A stretch of DNA of 64,000 bases from Desulfurobacterium thermolithotrophum DSM 11699 (GTDB lineage: Bacteria > Aquificota > Aquificia > Desulfurobacteriales > Desulfurobacteriaceae). Positions 29,812-38,904 of this stretch are shown piece by piece. How positions within the stretch are numbered: position 1 is the stretch's first letter; the number at the start of each line of letters is the position of its first letter. The translations under genes were made by a program, and so were the position numbers. The stretch is taken from the NCBI RefSeq assembly GCF_000191045.1, contig NC_015185.1:688501-752500 (forward strand), given 5' to 3'. The notes beneath the pieces were generated by a model, which was not told where the DNA came from, made no database searches, and was given only the letters and a program-made list of their open reading frames with translations.

Positions 29812-31313
29812 TGCGTTTTCTTCACAGATTTTGGCAAATTTTAGGTTATCTTTACTTTTGTACGTATGAACACCTTACTAATTACATTCCTGAAATTATA
29901 GTAAGGCTTATTGGTTTCTTCCTCTTTCATCCTTACCGATTTCTTCTTGGATATCCTCCCCCGCAAAGATTACGAATAGCTTTTGAAAATTTGGGAGCTG
30001 CCTATTTAAAAATAGGACAAATTCTATCTACAAGAGTTGATGTTCTACCTGCTGAGTATGTAAAAGAACTGGAAAAACTTCAAGACAGAGTTCCTCCAGA
30101 GCCATTAGAAGAAATATTGAAAAGTTGTCAGTATCTTAAAGAACACGTACTTGAGTTTGAACGTGAGCCAATTGGTTCAGGTTCTGTTGCTCAAGTACAT
30201 TGGGCAAGATTAAAAGATGGAAGAGAAGTAGCAATAAAAATACTGAGACCTAAAGCAAAGGAAACAATAAAACAAGATATTAAAGTTCTTAAAAAAAGTG
30301 TAAGTTTACTTTCAAACTTCATTCCTTTTTTCCGAGAATTTAGAATCCTTAAGATAATTGAAGAACTTGAAAGAGTACTTTTAAACGAGTTAAACCTCAC
30401 AACAGAAGCAGCATACATGGAACTTTTTAGAAAATTTTCAAGTAAAGAACCTTCTCTTTACATTCCTGAAGTTATTTGGGAACTTACAAGAGAAAACGTT
30501 CTTGTAATAGAGTTCATTAAAGGAAGAAAGTTAAACGAAATTAAGGATCTTCCCAAAGAAACAAGAAAGAAGTTAGCTAATGACTTTGTGAAGATTGTTA
30601 ATAGAATGGTCTTTGAGTTAGGAATTTTTCATGGAGATCTTCATCCTGGAAACATTTTTATTCTTGAGAATGGAAAATTTGCTTTTATAGACTTTGGAAT
30701 AGTAGGAAGATTATCACCAGACACACTGGCAGCATTTTTTTCTTTTTCTGTAGGAGTTATGAATAAAGATCCTGATCTAATAATTAACTCTCTAAAAAGA
30801 ATTGGAGCAATTACAAAGGAAGTAAATGTTTCTTTGCTCAAAAGAGAGATACTTATATTTCTTGATAGATACTATAACAGACCACTTTCACAAATAGACG
30901 CAGAAAAACTATTTTATGAAGAGTTGTCGGCTGCAAGAAAGTTTAAGATTATATTACCTGAAGAACTAGTAATTCTTATGAAGACAATAGCTCATACAGA
31001 ATCAATTGCAAGGCTTATATATGACGATTTTAGACTTCCTCCTCTTTTAAAACCTTACTTAAAGAAGTTAGCACCCAAAATGGCGATAAATGAATTTAGA
31101 AGAAAAAGTCTAAGTCTTTTAATGACTTACGTTGATTTAATAGAAAAACTTCCAGAAAGATTAAGTAGAGCTCCAGTAGTGTCTAAAAGCAGAGACTTTT
31201 TTTGGGGAATAGCTTTGCTTGGCAGTGCGGTAGTTTTATCATTTGCTCCAAAAATTATCTTAGTTTATCTTTTTGCTGTTTATATAACAAATCGCTTTTA
31301 TAAAAGACAATAG
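29811..31313 (+). CDS. ubiB: UbiB/AarF (ABC1) atypical kinase family protein
   Basis: ABC1-family atypical kinase/ATPase of 500 residues, linked to isoprenoid quinone synthesis and lipid handling. Hallmarks: LGAAYLKIGQILSTRVDVLP (the KxGQ motif), PIGSGSVAQVHWARLKDGREVAIKI (alanine/glycine-rich loop and Lys), IFHGDLHPGNIFI and FIDFGIVGRL (catalytic and metal sites). C-terminal membrane segment FFWGIALLGSAVVLSFAPKIILVYLFAVY. Overlaps the phasin-like gene by one base. UbiA lies far away at 61 kb. Exact substrate unknown; gene symbol by family only. Confidence 0.88.
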   Translation: MRFLHRFWQILGYLYFCTYEHLTNYIPEIIVRLIGFFLFHPYRFLLGYPPPQRLRIAFENLGAAYLKIGQILSTRVDVLPAEYVKELEKLQDRVPPEPLEEILKSCQYLKEHVLEFEREPIGSGSVAQVHWARLKDGREVAIKILRPKAKETIKQDIKVLKKSVSLLSNFIPFFREFRILKIIEELERVLLNELNLTTEAAYMELFRKFSSKEPSLYIPEVIWELTRENVLVIEFIKGRKLNEIKDLPKETRKKLANDFVKIVNRMVFELGIFHGDLHPGNIFILENGKFAFIDFGIVGRLSPDTLAAFFSFSVGVMNKDPDLIINSLKRIGAITKEVNVSLLKREILIFLDRYYNRPLSQIDAEKLFYEELSAARKFKIILPEELVILMKTIAHTESIARLIYDDFRLPPLLKPYLKKLAPKMAINEFRRKSLSLLMTYVDLIEKLPERLSRAPVVSKSRDFFWGIALLGSAVVLSFAPKIILVYLFAVYITNRFYKRQ

Positions 31314-31364
31314 GTTAAAATTTTGATATCTTTCAGTAGCAAAATTGAAAAATGGAGAGAATTA

Positions 31365-31913
31365 ATGGCTGTATATGTAGCGCTTCTTCACTATCCAGTT
31401 TACAATAAAGAAAAAAGAGTGGTTGCGACATCGCTAACAACACTTGACATTCATGATATAGCGAGAGCATCAAGAACATACGGAATAAAAAAGTACTTTA
31501 TTGTTCAACCAATAGAAAACCATCTCTGGCTTGCAAATAAACTTCTTTCATTTTGGCAGGGTGGACATGGTAGAGAATACAACCCAAAGAGATGGGAAGC
31601 CTTAAAACTCGTAAAAGCTGTTCCTTATTTTGAAAATGTTCTTGAAGAAATAGAGAAAGAAAATGGAGTTAAACCTAAGGTTGTTGTTACATCTGCAAGA
31701 GAGTATGAAAATAGTATTTCATTTGAATGTTTAAGAGATAGAATAAGATCTGGAGAAAACGTAATAATCTGTTTCGGAACAGGATGGGGACTTACAGAAG
31801 AATTTATAAAAAGCGCAGATTACATTTTAGAACCTATAAGGGGTGCAACTGACTACAACCATTTGTCTGTTAGATCAGCAGCAGCAATTATCCTTGATAG
31901 ACTTCTTGGTTAA
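31365..31913 (+). CDS. SPOUT-type RNA methyltransferase (Methyltrn_RNA_4-like)
   Basis: 182-residue protein resembling the RNA methyltransferase family PF09936: it starts MAVYVALLHYPVYNKEK, continues TTLDIHDIARASRTYGIKKYFIVQP, and ends with ICFGTGWGLTEEFIKSADYILEPIRGATDYNHLSVRSAAAIILDRL, which is the SPOUT-like knotted SAM-binding region. Substrate RNA is not known. An ATG at 31365, 7 bases after a GGAGAG site, is preferred to the earlier TTG. Its stop codon overlaps that of ispD on the opposite strand (shared TTAA). Confidence 0.85.
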   Translation: MAVYVALLHYPVYNKEKRVVATSLTTLDIHDIARASRTYGIKKYFIVQPIENHLWLANKLLSFWQGGHGREYNPKRWEALKLVKAVPYFENVLEEIEKENGVKPKVVVTSAREYENSISFECLRDRIRSGENVIICFGTGWGLTEEFIKSADYILEPIRGATDYNHLSVRSAAAIILDRLLG

Positions 31914-32593
31914 GAGAGAAATGTAGAAACTATCTCTAAGTCTTCCGGGGTTGTAACTTTTATGTTCTTGTAATCACCCGGAATTGATATTATTGAATAG
32001 CCATATTTTTCAAGAAGAGCAGAGTCATCAGTTGCAAAATACTCTTCTTTCTTAGCTATTTCATGGCACTCTAAAAGAACTTGATAACTGAAAATTTGTG
32101 GGGTTTGAACTAAAATTAGTTTGTCTCTGTTGAGGGTCTTTTTCACAAAAAAGTCACCTGGTTCTAGTGGAGCTCCTATTTCTTTTACAGTTTCTTTTGG
32201 TTTTACTCCTAAAATAACTCCATCAACATCGTAGTCAGAAAAGGAAATGACCAAATCTCTAATTAAAGAAGTTGAAATAACAGGCCTTACGCCATCATGG
32301 ATAATAACTTCTTTTACGGGTTCTTTAATAGATTTGAGTCCTTGATAAACAGACTCTTGTCTTTCTCTTCCTCCTTCTACAATTCTAATAATCTTTGAAA
32401 ATTTTTCTTTTAATTTTTTTCCAAACTCAAGATCTCCCTTAGGAAGGACAAGTATAATTCCATGAACGAGTTCACTTTTTTGAAAGATTTTTAAAGGATA
32501 CTCAATAAGAGGCTTTCCATTGACTTCAAAAAACTGTTTTTTTCCTCCAAATCTTCTTCCAACTCCAGCAGCAGGAATAACAGCAAACCTCAC
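31910..32593 (-). CDS. ispD: 2-C-methyl-D-erythritol 4-phosphate cytidylyltransferase
   Basis: MEP-pathway enzyme that makes CDP-methylerythritol for isoprenoid synthesis. 227 residues. N-terminal PAAGVGRRFGGKKQFFEVNGKPLIEYPL is the nucleotidyltransferase signature (with Gly-Gly-Lys-Lys in place of the usual GxxxPKQ), and IIHDGVRPVIS plus TPQIFSYQVL follow. Last gene of the hisD-to-ispD run; its start overlaps the PIN-TRAM gene's end by four bases. Confidence 0.93.
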   Translation of the reverse strand: MRFAVIPAAGVGRRFGGKKQFFEVNGKPLIEYPLKIFQKSELVHGIILVLPKGDLEFGKKLKEKFSKIIRIVEGGRERQESVYQGLKSIKEPVKEVIIHDGVRPVISTSLIRDLVISFSDYDVDGVILGVKPKETVKEIGAPLEPGDFFVKKTLNRDKLILVQTPQIFSYQVLLECHEIAKKEEYFATDDSALLEKYGYSIISIPGDYKNIKVTTPEDLEIVSTFLS

Positions 32594-33573
32594 TTTACTA
32601 CCTCTTTAGTTCTTGCAAATATTATCTTTCCTGAAGATGTCTGAAGTAAATTGTTAACAAGAACTTTAACTCTATGACCTATTAAATGTTTAGCGTTGTC
32701 AACTACAACCATTGTTCCATCATCAAGATAACCTACAGCTTGATTCTTTTCTTTACCTTCTTTTACAAGAAAGATTACTAATTCTTCGCCTACGGCAACT
32801 ACCGGTTTTAAAGCGTTTGCAAGATCATTGATATTTAGGATTTCAACCCCTTTAATTGAAGCAACTTTATTTAAATTGTAATCAGTAGTTATTAATTTTG
32901 CTCTTAATTTTCTACAGAGCTCCACAAGTTTAGAATCTACATCCTTTATCCAAGGGATGTCTCTTTCATAAATTTCTACGGAAGGTTTTTCAATATTTCT
33001 TAATTCTGAAACCATTTCAAGTCCTTTTTTACCTTTAGTTCTAATCATTGGTTCGGTAGAATCAGCAAGATTTTGGAGTTCCTCAAGCACAAATCGTGGA
33101 ATGATAATTTTTCCTTCAATAAATCCAAGTTTTGCAATCTCAACAATCCTTCCGTCTATAAGAGCACTGGTATCTATGACTTTTGGTGTTGAGTAAAGGC
33201 CTTGTTCATCTTTTAATAGTTCTGAAATTGGCTTATTCTTAGCAACTTCTACTGCTGTAAAACCAAAAAGATAGGGAAGTGTAATAAATAAGATTTCCTG
33301 TAAATAAGGAAAGCTTGTAAATACAGAATAAAGTGAAAGGGTAATTCCTTTTGCGATGTATAAACCTAAGAAAAAACCTGCAGAAAAGAGAATAATAGTT
33401 CTTATCTTCAGTTTCTTTTTCATTACAAATTCGTGAAAAAGAAAAGAAGCGGCAGTGATAAAAATACCAATTATGAGAGATTGGGTTAAAGTAAAACCAT
33501 AGTGCTTAAAAATTACAACAGAAACAAACAGAAGAAAAAGGAAAAAGCCTCCGAAAAATTTAGAAACAGTCAC
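32590..33573 (-). CDS. Membrane PIN-TRAM protein (YacL-like)
   Basis: N-terminal block of about four membrane segments (residues ~5-110), then a PIN-like nuclease domain with acidic sites (VIDTSALIDGRI, IIPRFVLEELQ, DSKLVELCRKL, LITTDYNL), and a C-terminal TRAM domain (VGEELVIFLVKEGKEKNQAVGYLDDGTMVVVDNA). This order is that of the Bacillus YacL family; in Bacillus yacL also sits near ispD and carD genes, as here. The function is unknown, with RNase activity inferred from the PIN residues. 327 residues. Confidence 0.9.
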   Translation of the reverse strand: MTVSKFFGGFFLFLLFVSVVIFKHYGFTLTQSLIIGIFITAASFLFHEFVMKKKLKIRTIILFSAGFFLGLYIAKGITLSLYSVFTSFPYLQEILFITLPYLFGFTAVEVAKNKPISELLKDEQGLYSTPKVIDTSALIDGRIVEIAKLGFIEGKIIIPRFVLEELQNLADSTEPMIRTKGKKGLEMVSELRNIEKPSVEIYERDIPWIKDVDSKLVELCRKLRAKLITTDYNLNKVASIKGVEILNINDLANALKPVVAVGEELVIFLVKEGKEKNQAVGYLDDGTMVVVDNAKHLIGHRVKVLVNNLLQTSSGKIIFARTKEVVK

Positions 33574-34061
33574 GGCTTTTTAACTCCTTTAAGAATTTTT
33601 CTTATTTTCTGTTTAACTTTTTTTACTGGTTCTCCTAAGGAAAGAGCTATTTCTTCAGCAAGTTTTCCAAAAGCTTCTTCAAACATTCTTTTTTCTGAAT
33701 AAGAGAGCTCTTTTTCCTTTGACCTATAAGAAAGATTTCTAACAACTGTTGCAAGCTCTTTTATATCACCTGTTTTAAGTCTATCAACATTAAGCCTATG
33801 TCTTACTGTCCATTTTTCACTTATGTTGGTAGGAATTTCCGATAGATAATTAAATATTTCTTCTATACTTTCTTCCGATAGAACTGGTCTAATTCCTGAA
33901 TTTTCAATACTTTCTTCAGGAACTAAAATTGACATACTTTTTCCCACGAGAGAAATCCTAAAGTAGATTACTTTTTTTCCTCCCACCTCTCTTTCTTCTT
34001 TTCCTTCAACGATCCCGACACCGTGAGGTGGGCAGGCAACCTTATCTCCTATCTTAAACAT
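33570..34061 (-). CDS. CarD/CdnL-type RNA polymerase-binding regulator
   Basis: 163-residue transcription regulator: an N-terminal RID domain that contacts the RNA polymerase beta subunit (FKIGDKVACPPHGVGIVEGKEEREVGGKKVIYFRI) and a helical C-terminal DNA-contact domain (WTVRHRLNVDRLKTGDIKELATVVRNLSYRSKEKELSYSEKRMFEEA). CarD/CdnL stabilises open complexes at housekeeping promoters. Overlaps the PIN-TRAM start by four bases and follows the protease gene after eight bases. Confidence 0.93.
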   Translation of the reverse strand: MFKIGDKVACPPHGVGIVEGKEEREVGGKKVIYFRISLVGKSMSILVPEESIENSGIRPVLSEESIEEIFNYLSEIPTNISEKWTVRHRLNVDRLKTGDIKELATVVRNLSYRSKEKELSYSEKRMFEEAFGKLAEEIALSLGEPVKKVKQKIRKILKGVKKP

Positions 34062-34069
34062 TTTTACTC

Positions 34070-34924
34070 CTAATGGGGTTTCCTAAGCGGTACACTTCCT
34101 TTTTTTGGTTCTCCGTAGGGAACAGGAATATATTGAACTGAAGGTTGTCCTGAAGGTTGGTAATAGAACTCCATTAAATCGTAAACTTCTTGAGGAACAT
34201 CTGTAGAGACATTTAATCCCATTTCTTTAATAACTTCTGCAGTTAAAGGATAGTCGTGAGTCCAGTAACCAGAAGTTAGAAGATCTGCTATGTTTTCTGC
34301 TTTTTCTTGACTATGTCCTTTGGCTGTAAGTATCTTAATTATTGTGTTTTTCATTTGAACTAAGGATTTTTCTGCAACATCTGCAAGAATTAGCATTTCA
34401 TCTTTCATCTCTTTCTTTTTCATCTCAAATGCTTTTAATATTGAAGGTGCTGGAAACTGCCCAAGCTGAGGATCAAGAGGACCAAGGACGGCATTTGGAT
34501 CCATTACTATTTCATCTGCAGCAAGAGCTATTAAAGTTCCTCCAGACATTGCATAATGAGGAACTATCACTCTAACTGGACTTTTATGTTTAACAAGAGC
34601 TGAAGCTATCTGAGTTGCTGCTAAAGCAAGACCTCCAGGAGTATGAACAATTAAATCTATAGGCATATCATCGGGAGTCATTCTTATTGCTCTTAGAATT
34701 CTTTCAGAATCTTCTATGGTAATGAATCTCATAATAGGAAAGCCCATAAAAGCTAATCTTTCTTGACGGTGAATCATTGTTATTACTCTTGATTTTCTCT
34801 TTTTTTCTATTTCTCTGATGAGGCGAAGCCTTGCCCATTCAAGGTTTTTCTGTTGAAAGATAGGCCATAGAGAAAAGAAAATAATTAAAAGCCAAAAGAG
34901 ATCAAAAAAACTTGGTTGATGCAT
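34070..34924 (-). CDS. SDH-type (ClpP/crotonase-fold) membrane serine protease
   Basis: 284-residue member of the SDH proteinase family (PF01972). One N-terminal membrane segment (FFDLFWLLIIFFSLWPIF) anchors it; the domain shows RQERLAFMGFPIMRFI, DLIVHTPGGLALAA, and the catalytic-Ser region YAMSGGTLIALAADEIVMDPNAVLGPLDPQLG. Archaeal homologues are soluble or membrane-linked proteases; targets are unknown. Start ATG follows GGGAGCT. Located between pyrC and carD with gaps of about ten bases, so in the same operon. Confidence 0.87.
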   Translation of the reverse strand: MHQPSFFDLFWLLIIFFSLWPIFQQKNLEWARLRLIREIEKKRKSRVITMIHRQERLAFMGFPIMRFITIEDSERILRAIRMTPDDMPIDLIVHTPGGLALAATQIASALVKHKSPVRVIVPHYAMSGGTLIALAADEIVMDPNAVLGPLDPQLGQFPAPSILKAFEMKKKEMKDEMLILADVAEKSLVQMKNTIIKILTAKGHSQEKAENIADLLTSGYWTHDYPLTAEVIKEMGLNVSTDVPQEVYDLMEFYYQPSGQPSVQYIPVPYGEPKKGSVPLRKPH

Positions 34925-34934
34925 GAAAGCTCCC

Positions 34935-36218
34935 TTAAAATTCTTTATAAACTATTTTACCATTATAAATTGTAAATTTCACCTTTCCTTTTAGTTTTTT
35001 GTTTAAAAATGGAGAGTTACAGCTTTTTGATTTAACTAACTCTTTTGTAAAAGTATATTCTTCTTCTGGGTCAAAAATCGTAATGTTTGCTCGAGCTCCT
35101 TTTTTAAGCGTTCCAATATCATTTTTGTTTATTATTCTTGCAGGAACTGTTGATAGCTTTTCTATGAGTTTTTTTAGAGAAAGATAACCTTCCCTAACAA
35201 GATTTAAAGATAAAGGTAACATTGTTTGAAAGCCTATTATTCCAAAAGGAGCCTGGCAAAATTCTACTAACTTTTCATCTATTGTATGAGGAGCATGATC
35301 TGTTGCTATAACATCAGCAATTCCGGTTTTTAGAGCTTCTTTACACATTTTTACGTCTTCTTCAGTTCTTAAAGGTGGAGCCATTTTTGCATTTGTGTCA
35401 AAATTTTTAACAGCTTCTTCTGTTAAAGTAAAGTGATGAGGTGTAATTTCACAAGTAACTTTTATTCCTTCCTCTTTTGCTGTTTTTATTATTTTTAGAG
35501 CTCCTTTACTTGATACGTGACAAATATGAACGTGAGCTCCTGTTAATTTCGCAATTAAAATATCCCTCATAGTTCCAATATCTTCAGCTTCAGCTGGTAT
35601 TCCCGGAATTCCAAGATAACTTGATAGATATCCTTCATTCATATGTCCACTAGCAGAAAGACTTTTTTCTTCACTGTGGCAAAAAACGGGAATTCCAAGG
35701 CTTTTCGCATAATCCATTGCATTTCTTAAAAGCTTTGCATCTTTTGGTGTTTCTCCATCATCAGAAATTGCAACAGCACCTGCCTTTACCATAAGGCCGA
35801 TTTCAGCTAACTCTTCACCTTTTAATCCTTTTGTTATTGCTCCAACAGGAAAGACGTCGCAAAGTCCTACTTTTGTAGCTTTTTCAATGATATACCTTGT
35901 AACGGTAGGATTATCATTTACAGGATCGGTATTTGCCATACAACATACAGACGTTATACCTCCAGCAATAGCAGCATGAGAACCACTTTCTATGTCTTCT
36001 TTCCATTCCTGACCTGGATCTCTTAAGTGAGAATGAAGGTCTATAAAACCAGGAGAAACAATAAGATCTCTAACGTCTAACACTTTTGAGGATTCAACTG
36101 TAGATATATTCTCTTCTACTTTTACAACTCTTCCATTTTCGATTAAAACATCATATTGACCATCTATTCCTTGAGATGGATCAATAACCCTTCCGCCTTT
36201 TATAAGAAGAGATGTCAT
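34935..36218 (-). CDS. pyrC: Dihydroorotase
   Basis: Third step of pyrimidine synthesis, carbamoyl-aspartate to dihydroorotate. Class I type of about 427 residues: metal ligands in FIDLHSHLRDPGQEWKED, FCHSEE, CHVSS and ATDHAPH. The ATG at 36218 is preferred over an upstream in-frame ATG because AAAGGAGAG lies upstream and it shares bases with the stop of the cytochrome gene (TAATG). Follows pyrB and the triheme cytochrome in one operon. Class I dihydroorotases in some bacteria, including Aquifex, associate with aspartate carbamoyltransferase. Confidence 0.96.
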   Translation of the reverse strand: MTSLLIKGGRVIDPSQGIDGQYDVLIENGRVVKVEENISTVESSKVLDVRDLIVSPGFIDLHSHLRDPGQEWKEDIESGSHAAIAGGITSVCCMANTDPVNDNPTVTRYIIEKATKVGLCDVFPVGAITKGLKGEELAEIGLMVKAGAVAISDDGETPKDAKLLRNAMDYAKSLGIPVFCHSEEKSLSASGHMNEGYLSSYLGIPGIPAEAEDIGTMRDILIAKLTGAHVHICHVSSKGALKIIKTAKEEGIKVTCEITPHHFTLTEEAVKNFDTNAKMAPPLRTEEDVKMCKEALKTGIADVIATDHAPHTIDEKLVEFCQAPFGIIGFQTMLPLSLNLVREGYLSLKKLIEKLSTVPARIINKNDIGTLKKGARANITIFDPEEEYTFTKELVKSKSCNSPFLNKKLKGKVKFTIYNGKIVYKEF

Positions 36219-36559
36219 TATTTGTTCTCTCCTTTTTGTTTTTGTTTGTGGCATCTTAAGCAGTTCTTTGGATTTTTAGCATCAAAGGCTTTTGAACCGT
36301 TGTGACAGACGCCACAGTACTTTCCTTGCCAAATGTCGTGCATTGAAAATTTATCTTTTCCAAATTTTTTGTGAAAAATCTTCGGATGACAGTAAGAGCA
36401 GTGCTGCTTTGCAGCTTTCACATGATAAACATGACTAAATACAACATCTCCATTTTTATTCTTGAAAACTAAATCTTTATTTAAAACTCCTCCTTCAAAA
36501 CAACCAAAAATAAAAAGTCCAGAAAGTAAAAGAGCTCCTGAAACTAAGAACTTACCCAT
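36218..36559 (-). CDS. Triheme cytochrome c7-like lipoprotein
   Basis: 113-residue exported cytochrome with three CxxCH sites (CSYCH, CGVCH, CLRCH) spaced as in the cytochrome c7 family (PF14522-like, with upstream FSHVYHVKAAKQH ligands and CHNGSKAF). An N-terminal signal with a lipobox-like LFIFGC around residue 20 suggests a lipid anchor. The ATG (not the overlapping TTG) follows AAGGAGG and overlaps the pyrB stop; its own stop overlaps the pyrC start. A periplasmic electron-transfer protein embedded in a pyrimidine operon is unusual; reason unknown. Confidence 0.88.
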   Translation of the reverse strand: MGKFLVSGALLLSGLFIFGCFEGGVLNKDLVFKNKNGDVVFSHVYHVKAAKQHCSYCHPKIFHKKFGKDKFSMHDIWQGKYCGVCHNGSKAFDAKNPKNCLRCHKQKQKGENK

Positions 36560-37490
36560 CAATTTCCTCCTTTAGTTTTTCAGTTTTTCCACAAAGAAGA
36601 GAAAGAACAACCATTCTAACAGCAAGTCCTGTTTCAACCTGTTGAAATATAAGACTACGAGTCGAAGTAACAACATCATTATTTAATTCTACTCCTCTAT
36701 TAAAAGGTCCTGGATGAAGGATAACCGTATCTGGTTTTAACATTTCAAGCCTTTTTTTATTCATTCCAAAGAGTTCTGCATATTCTCTCAAAGAAGGAAA
36801 TACTTTCCTTGCAGATTGTCTTTCAAGTTGGATTCTGAGGAGAATTACAACATCTGAAATTTGTGCAACTTCCTCAAATGAAGAAAGTTTCTTTACACCA
36901 ATAGCTTCTGGAAATCTTGGCATCATGGGAGATGGTCCATAGACAAAAACTTCAGCTCCTAATTTTCTAAAAAGTATTGCATCAGATCTGGCAACTCTGC
37001 TGTGAGATATATCTCCCATTATGGTAATTTTTTTTCCTTCAAGAGTTTGTAAGTGTTCAGTCAAAGTAACTGCATCAAGAAGAGCTTGAGTAGGATGTTG
37101 ATGACAACCATCTCCGGCATTTACTATCGAAGCGTTAATATAATTTTTTACAGTATATGGAGCTCCCTCACAAGGATGCCTTAAAACAACAACATCCGGA
37201 TGCATCATGTCAAGGTTCTTTAGTGTGTCTATTAAGCTTTCACCTTTTTTAACACTACTTGTGGAAGTGCTTATGTTAATGACATCTGCAGAAAGAAACT
37301 TTCCGGCCTTTTCAAACGAAGTTCTCGTTCTAGTAGAAGGTTCAAAAAAAAGATTTACAATACACTTACCTTTTAAGACAGAAAACTTCTTTCTATCTTC
37401 TCTTAAAGCTTTCTTTACCTGCTGAGAAAGTTCGTATATCTCCTGAAATTGCTCCTTTGAGATGTCCTCTGCTGAGATGAGATGTTTCAT
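36552..37490 (-). CDS. pyrB: Aspartate carbamoyltransferase catalytic subunit
   Basis: Second step of pyrimidine synthesis. 312 residues; carbamoyl phosphate-binding FFEPSTRTRTSFEKAG, HPCEGAPY, GDGCHQHPTQALLDAVT and LHPGPFNRG are all visible. No regulatory subunit gene is adjacent. Downstream of hisD (21-base gap) and overlapping the cytochrome gene by 8 bases. Confidence 0.97.
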   Translation of the reverse strand: MKHLISAEDISKEQFQEIYELSQQVKKALREDRKKFSVLKGKCIVNLFFEPSTRTRTSFEKAGKFLSADVINISTSTSSVKKGESLIDTLKNLDMMHPDVVVLRHPCEGAPYTVKNYINASIVNAGDGCHQHPTQALLDAVTLTEHLQTLEGKKITIMGDISHSRVARSDAILFRKLGAEVFVYGPSPMMPRFPEAIGVKKLSSFEEVAQISDVVILLRIQLERQSARKVFPSLREYAELFGMNKKRLEMLKPDTVILHPGPFNRGVELNNDVVTSTRSLIFQQVETGLAVRMVVLSLLCGKTEKLKEEIDG

Positions 37491-37511
37491 GTTTTACCTC
37501 TTTTGTCGTTC

Positions 37512-38837
37512 TCAAACCTTTTCTTCTGTTTTTATAGGTATTTTGATTGCTTCTCTTACCTCAACTGCAAGTCTGTGGGCTTCTAATCCTTCACACTCAG
37601 CAAGGTTTCTTGCATGTTCTGAAATTTGCTTAAATCCTTCTTTACTAACGTAAAGGATTGAGGAACGTTTAATGAAATCGTAAACTCCTAGAGGAGAAAA
37701 GAACTTTGCACTTCCACCTGTTGGTAGAACATGGTTGGGTCCTAATATATAGTCTCCCAAAGATTCACAGGTATAATGCCCGAGGAAGATAGCACCAGCG
37801 TTTTTTATGTGATCAAGAAGAGCAAAAGGTTCTTTTGTCGCAACCTCAAGGTGCTCAGGTGCTACTATATTTGCTACTTCGCAGGAATGATAGATATCTC
37901 TTGTAATAAAAGCTGTTCCAAAATTCTCTATAGATTTTTCAGCTATCTCACGGCGTTTTAGTTTTTTAAGTCTATCCTCAAGAGCATCAATAACTGCTTT
38001 AGCAACTTCTTCACCGTGAGTAACAAGGAAAGAACCGGCTAGTTCATCGTGCTCGGCTTGAGATAAAAGGTCAACAGCAACCCAATCTGGATTTGCGGAT
38101 TCGTCTGCAATTACAAGAATTTCACTTGGACCTGCAACCATATCTATATCAACCGTTCCAAAAAGAAACTTCTTTGCTAAAGCAACGTAGATATTTCCAG
38201 GACCAACGATTTTATCAACCTTTGGTATAGACTCAGTACCAAAAGCTATTGCAGCAACTCCATGAGCTCCACCGACCCTGTAGATCTCATCAACTCCAGA
38301 AAGCTTTGCAGCCACAAGTGAATAAGGATTAACTTCAAAGGAACCAATGGCTGGAGTAATCATTACAACTTTTTTAACTCCTGCAACCTTTGCAGGAACT
38401 GCATTCATTATTACAGAGGATGGGTAAGAAGCCTTTCCACCGGGAACGTAAATTCCAGCACTTTCAAGGGGGGTAACCTTTTGTCCAAGAAGCATTCCAG
38501 GTTCAGTTACAAAGTAAGAGTTTTCTTTTTGGTGTTCATGGAATTTTCTAACTCTTGTAACAGCAACTTTTATAGCTTCAAGAACTTCAGGTTCAACCTT
38601 TTTAAACGCTTCTTCAATTTCTTCTTCAGTAACCCTAACGTTTTCTGGAGTGAGTTCAATTTTGTCAAACTTCTTTGCATAAGAAAAGACCGCACTATCT
38701 CCAAACTTTTTCACGTTTTCAATTATCTCTAAAACACTCTGGGCATATTTGCTTTCAAGTCCTTGCCCCCTGTTTTTGATTCTTAGGAGCTCTGAATTCT
38801 TTTCCCAGCTTTCTGTTCTAAGGTCTACAATTTTCAT
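37512..38837 (-). CDS. hisD: Histidinol dehydrogenase
   Basis: Last two steps of histidine synthesis, Zn- and NAD-dependent. 441 residues, usual length. Signatures: YVPGGKASYPSSVIMNAVPAKVAGV, VDKIVGPGNIYVA, DMVAGPSEILVIAD, and LSQAEHDELAGS with the catalytic Glu/His in APEHLEV. It begins the run that continues with pyrB. Upstream is a short intergenic gap after the response regulator. Confidence 0.97.
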   Translation of the reverse strand: MKIVDLRTESWEKNSELLRIKNRGQGLESKYAQSVLEIIENVKKFGDSAVFSYAKKFDKIELTPENVRVTEEEIEEAFKKVEPEVLEAIKVAVTRVRKFHEHQKENSYFVTEPGMLLGQKVTPLESAGIYVPGGKASYPSSVIMNAVPAKVAGVKKVVMITPAIGSFEVNPYSLVAAKLSGVDEIYRVGGAHGVAAIAFGTESIPKVDKIVGPGNIYVALAKKFLFGTVDIDMVAGPSEILVIADESANPDWVAVDLLSQAEHDELAGSFLVTHGEEVAKAVIDALEDRLKKLKRREIAEKSIENFGTAFITRDIYHSCEVANIVAPEHLEVATKEPFALLDHIKNAGAIFLGHYTCESLGDYILGPNHVLPTGGSAKFFSPLGVYDFIKRSSILYVSKEGFKQISEHARNLAECEGLEAHRLAVEVREAIKIPIKTEEKV

Positions 38838-38904
38838 GAATCACCTCTTTTAAAAAGTTAGTTTTTGGTTTCCTTGATAAGTGTTCATGTTTGATAATTC
38901 TACA

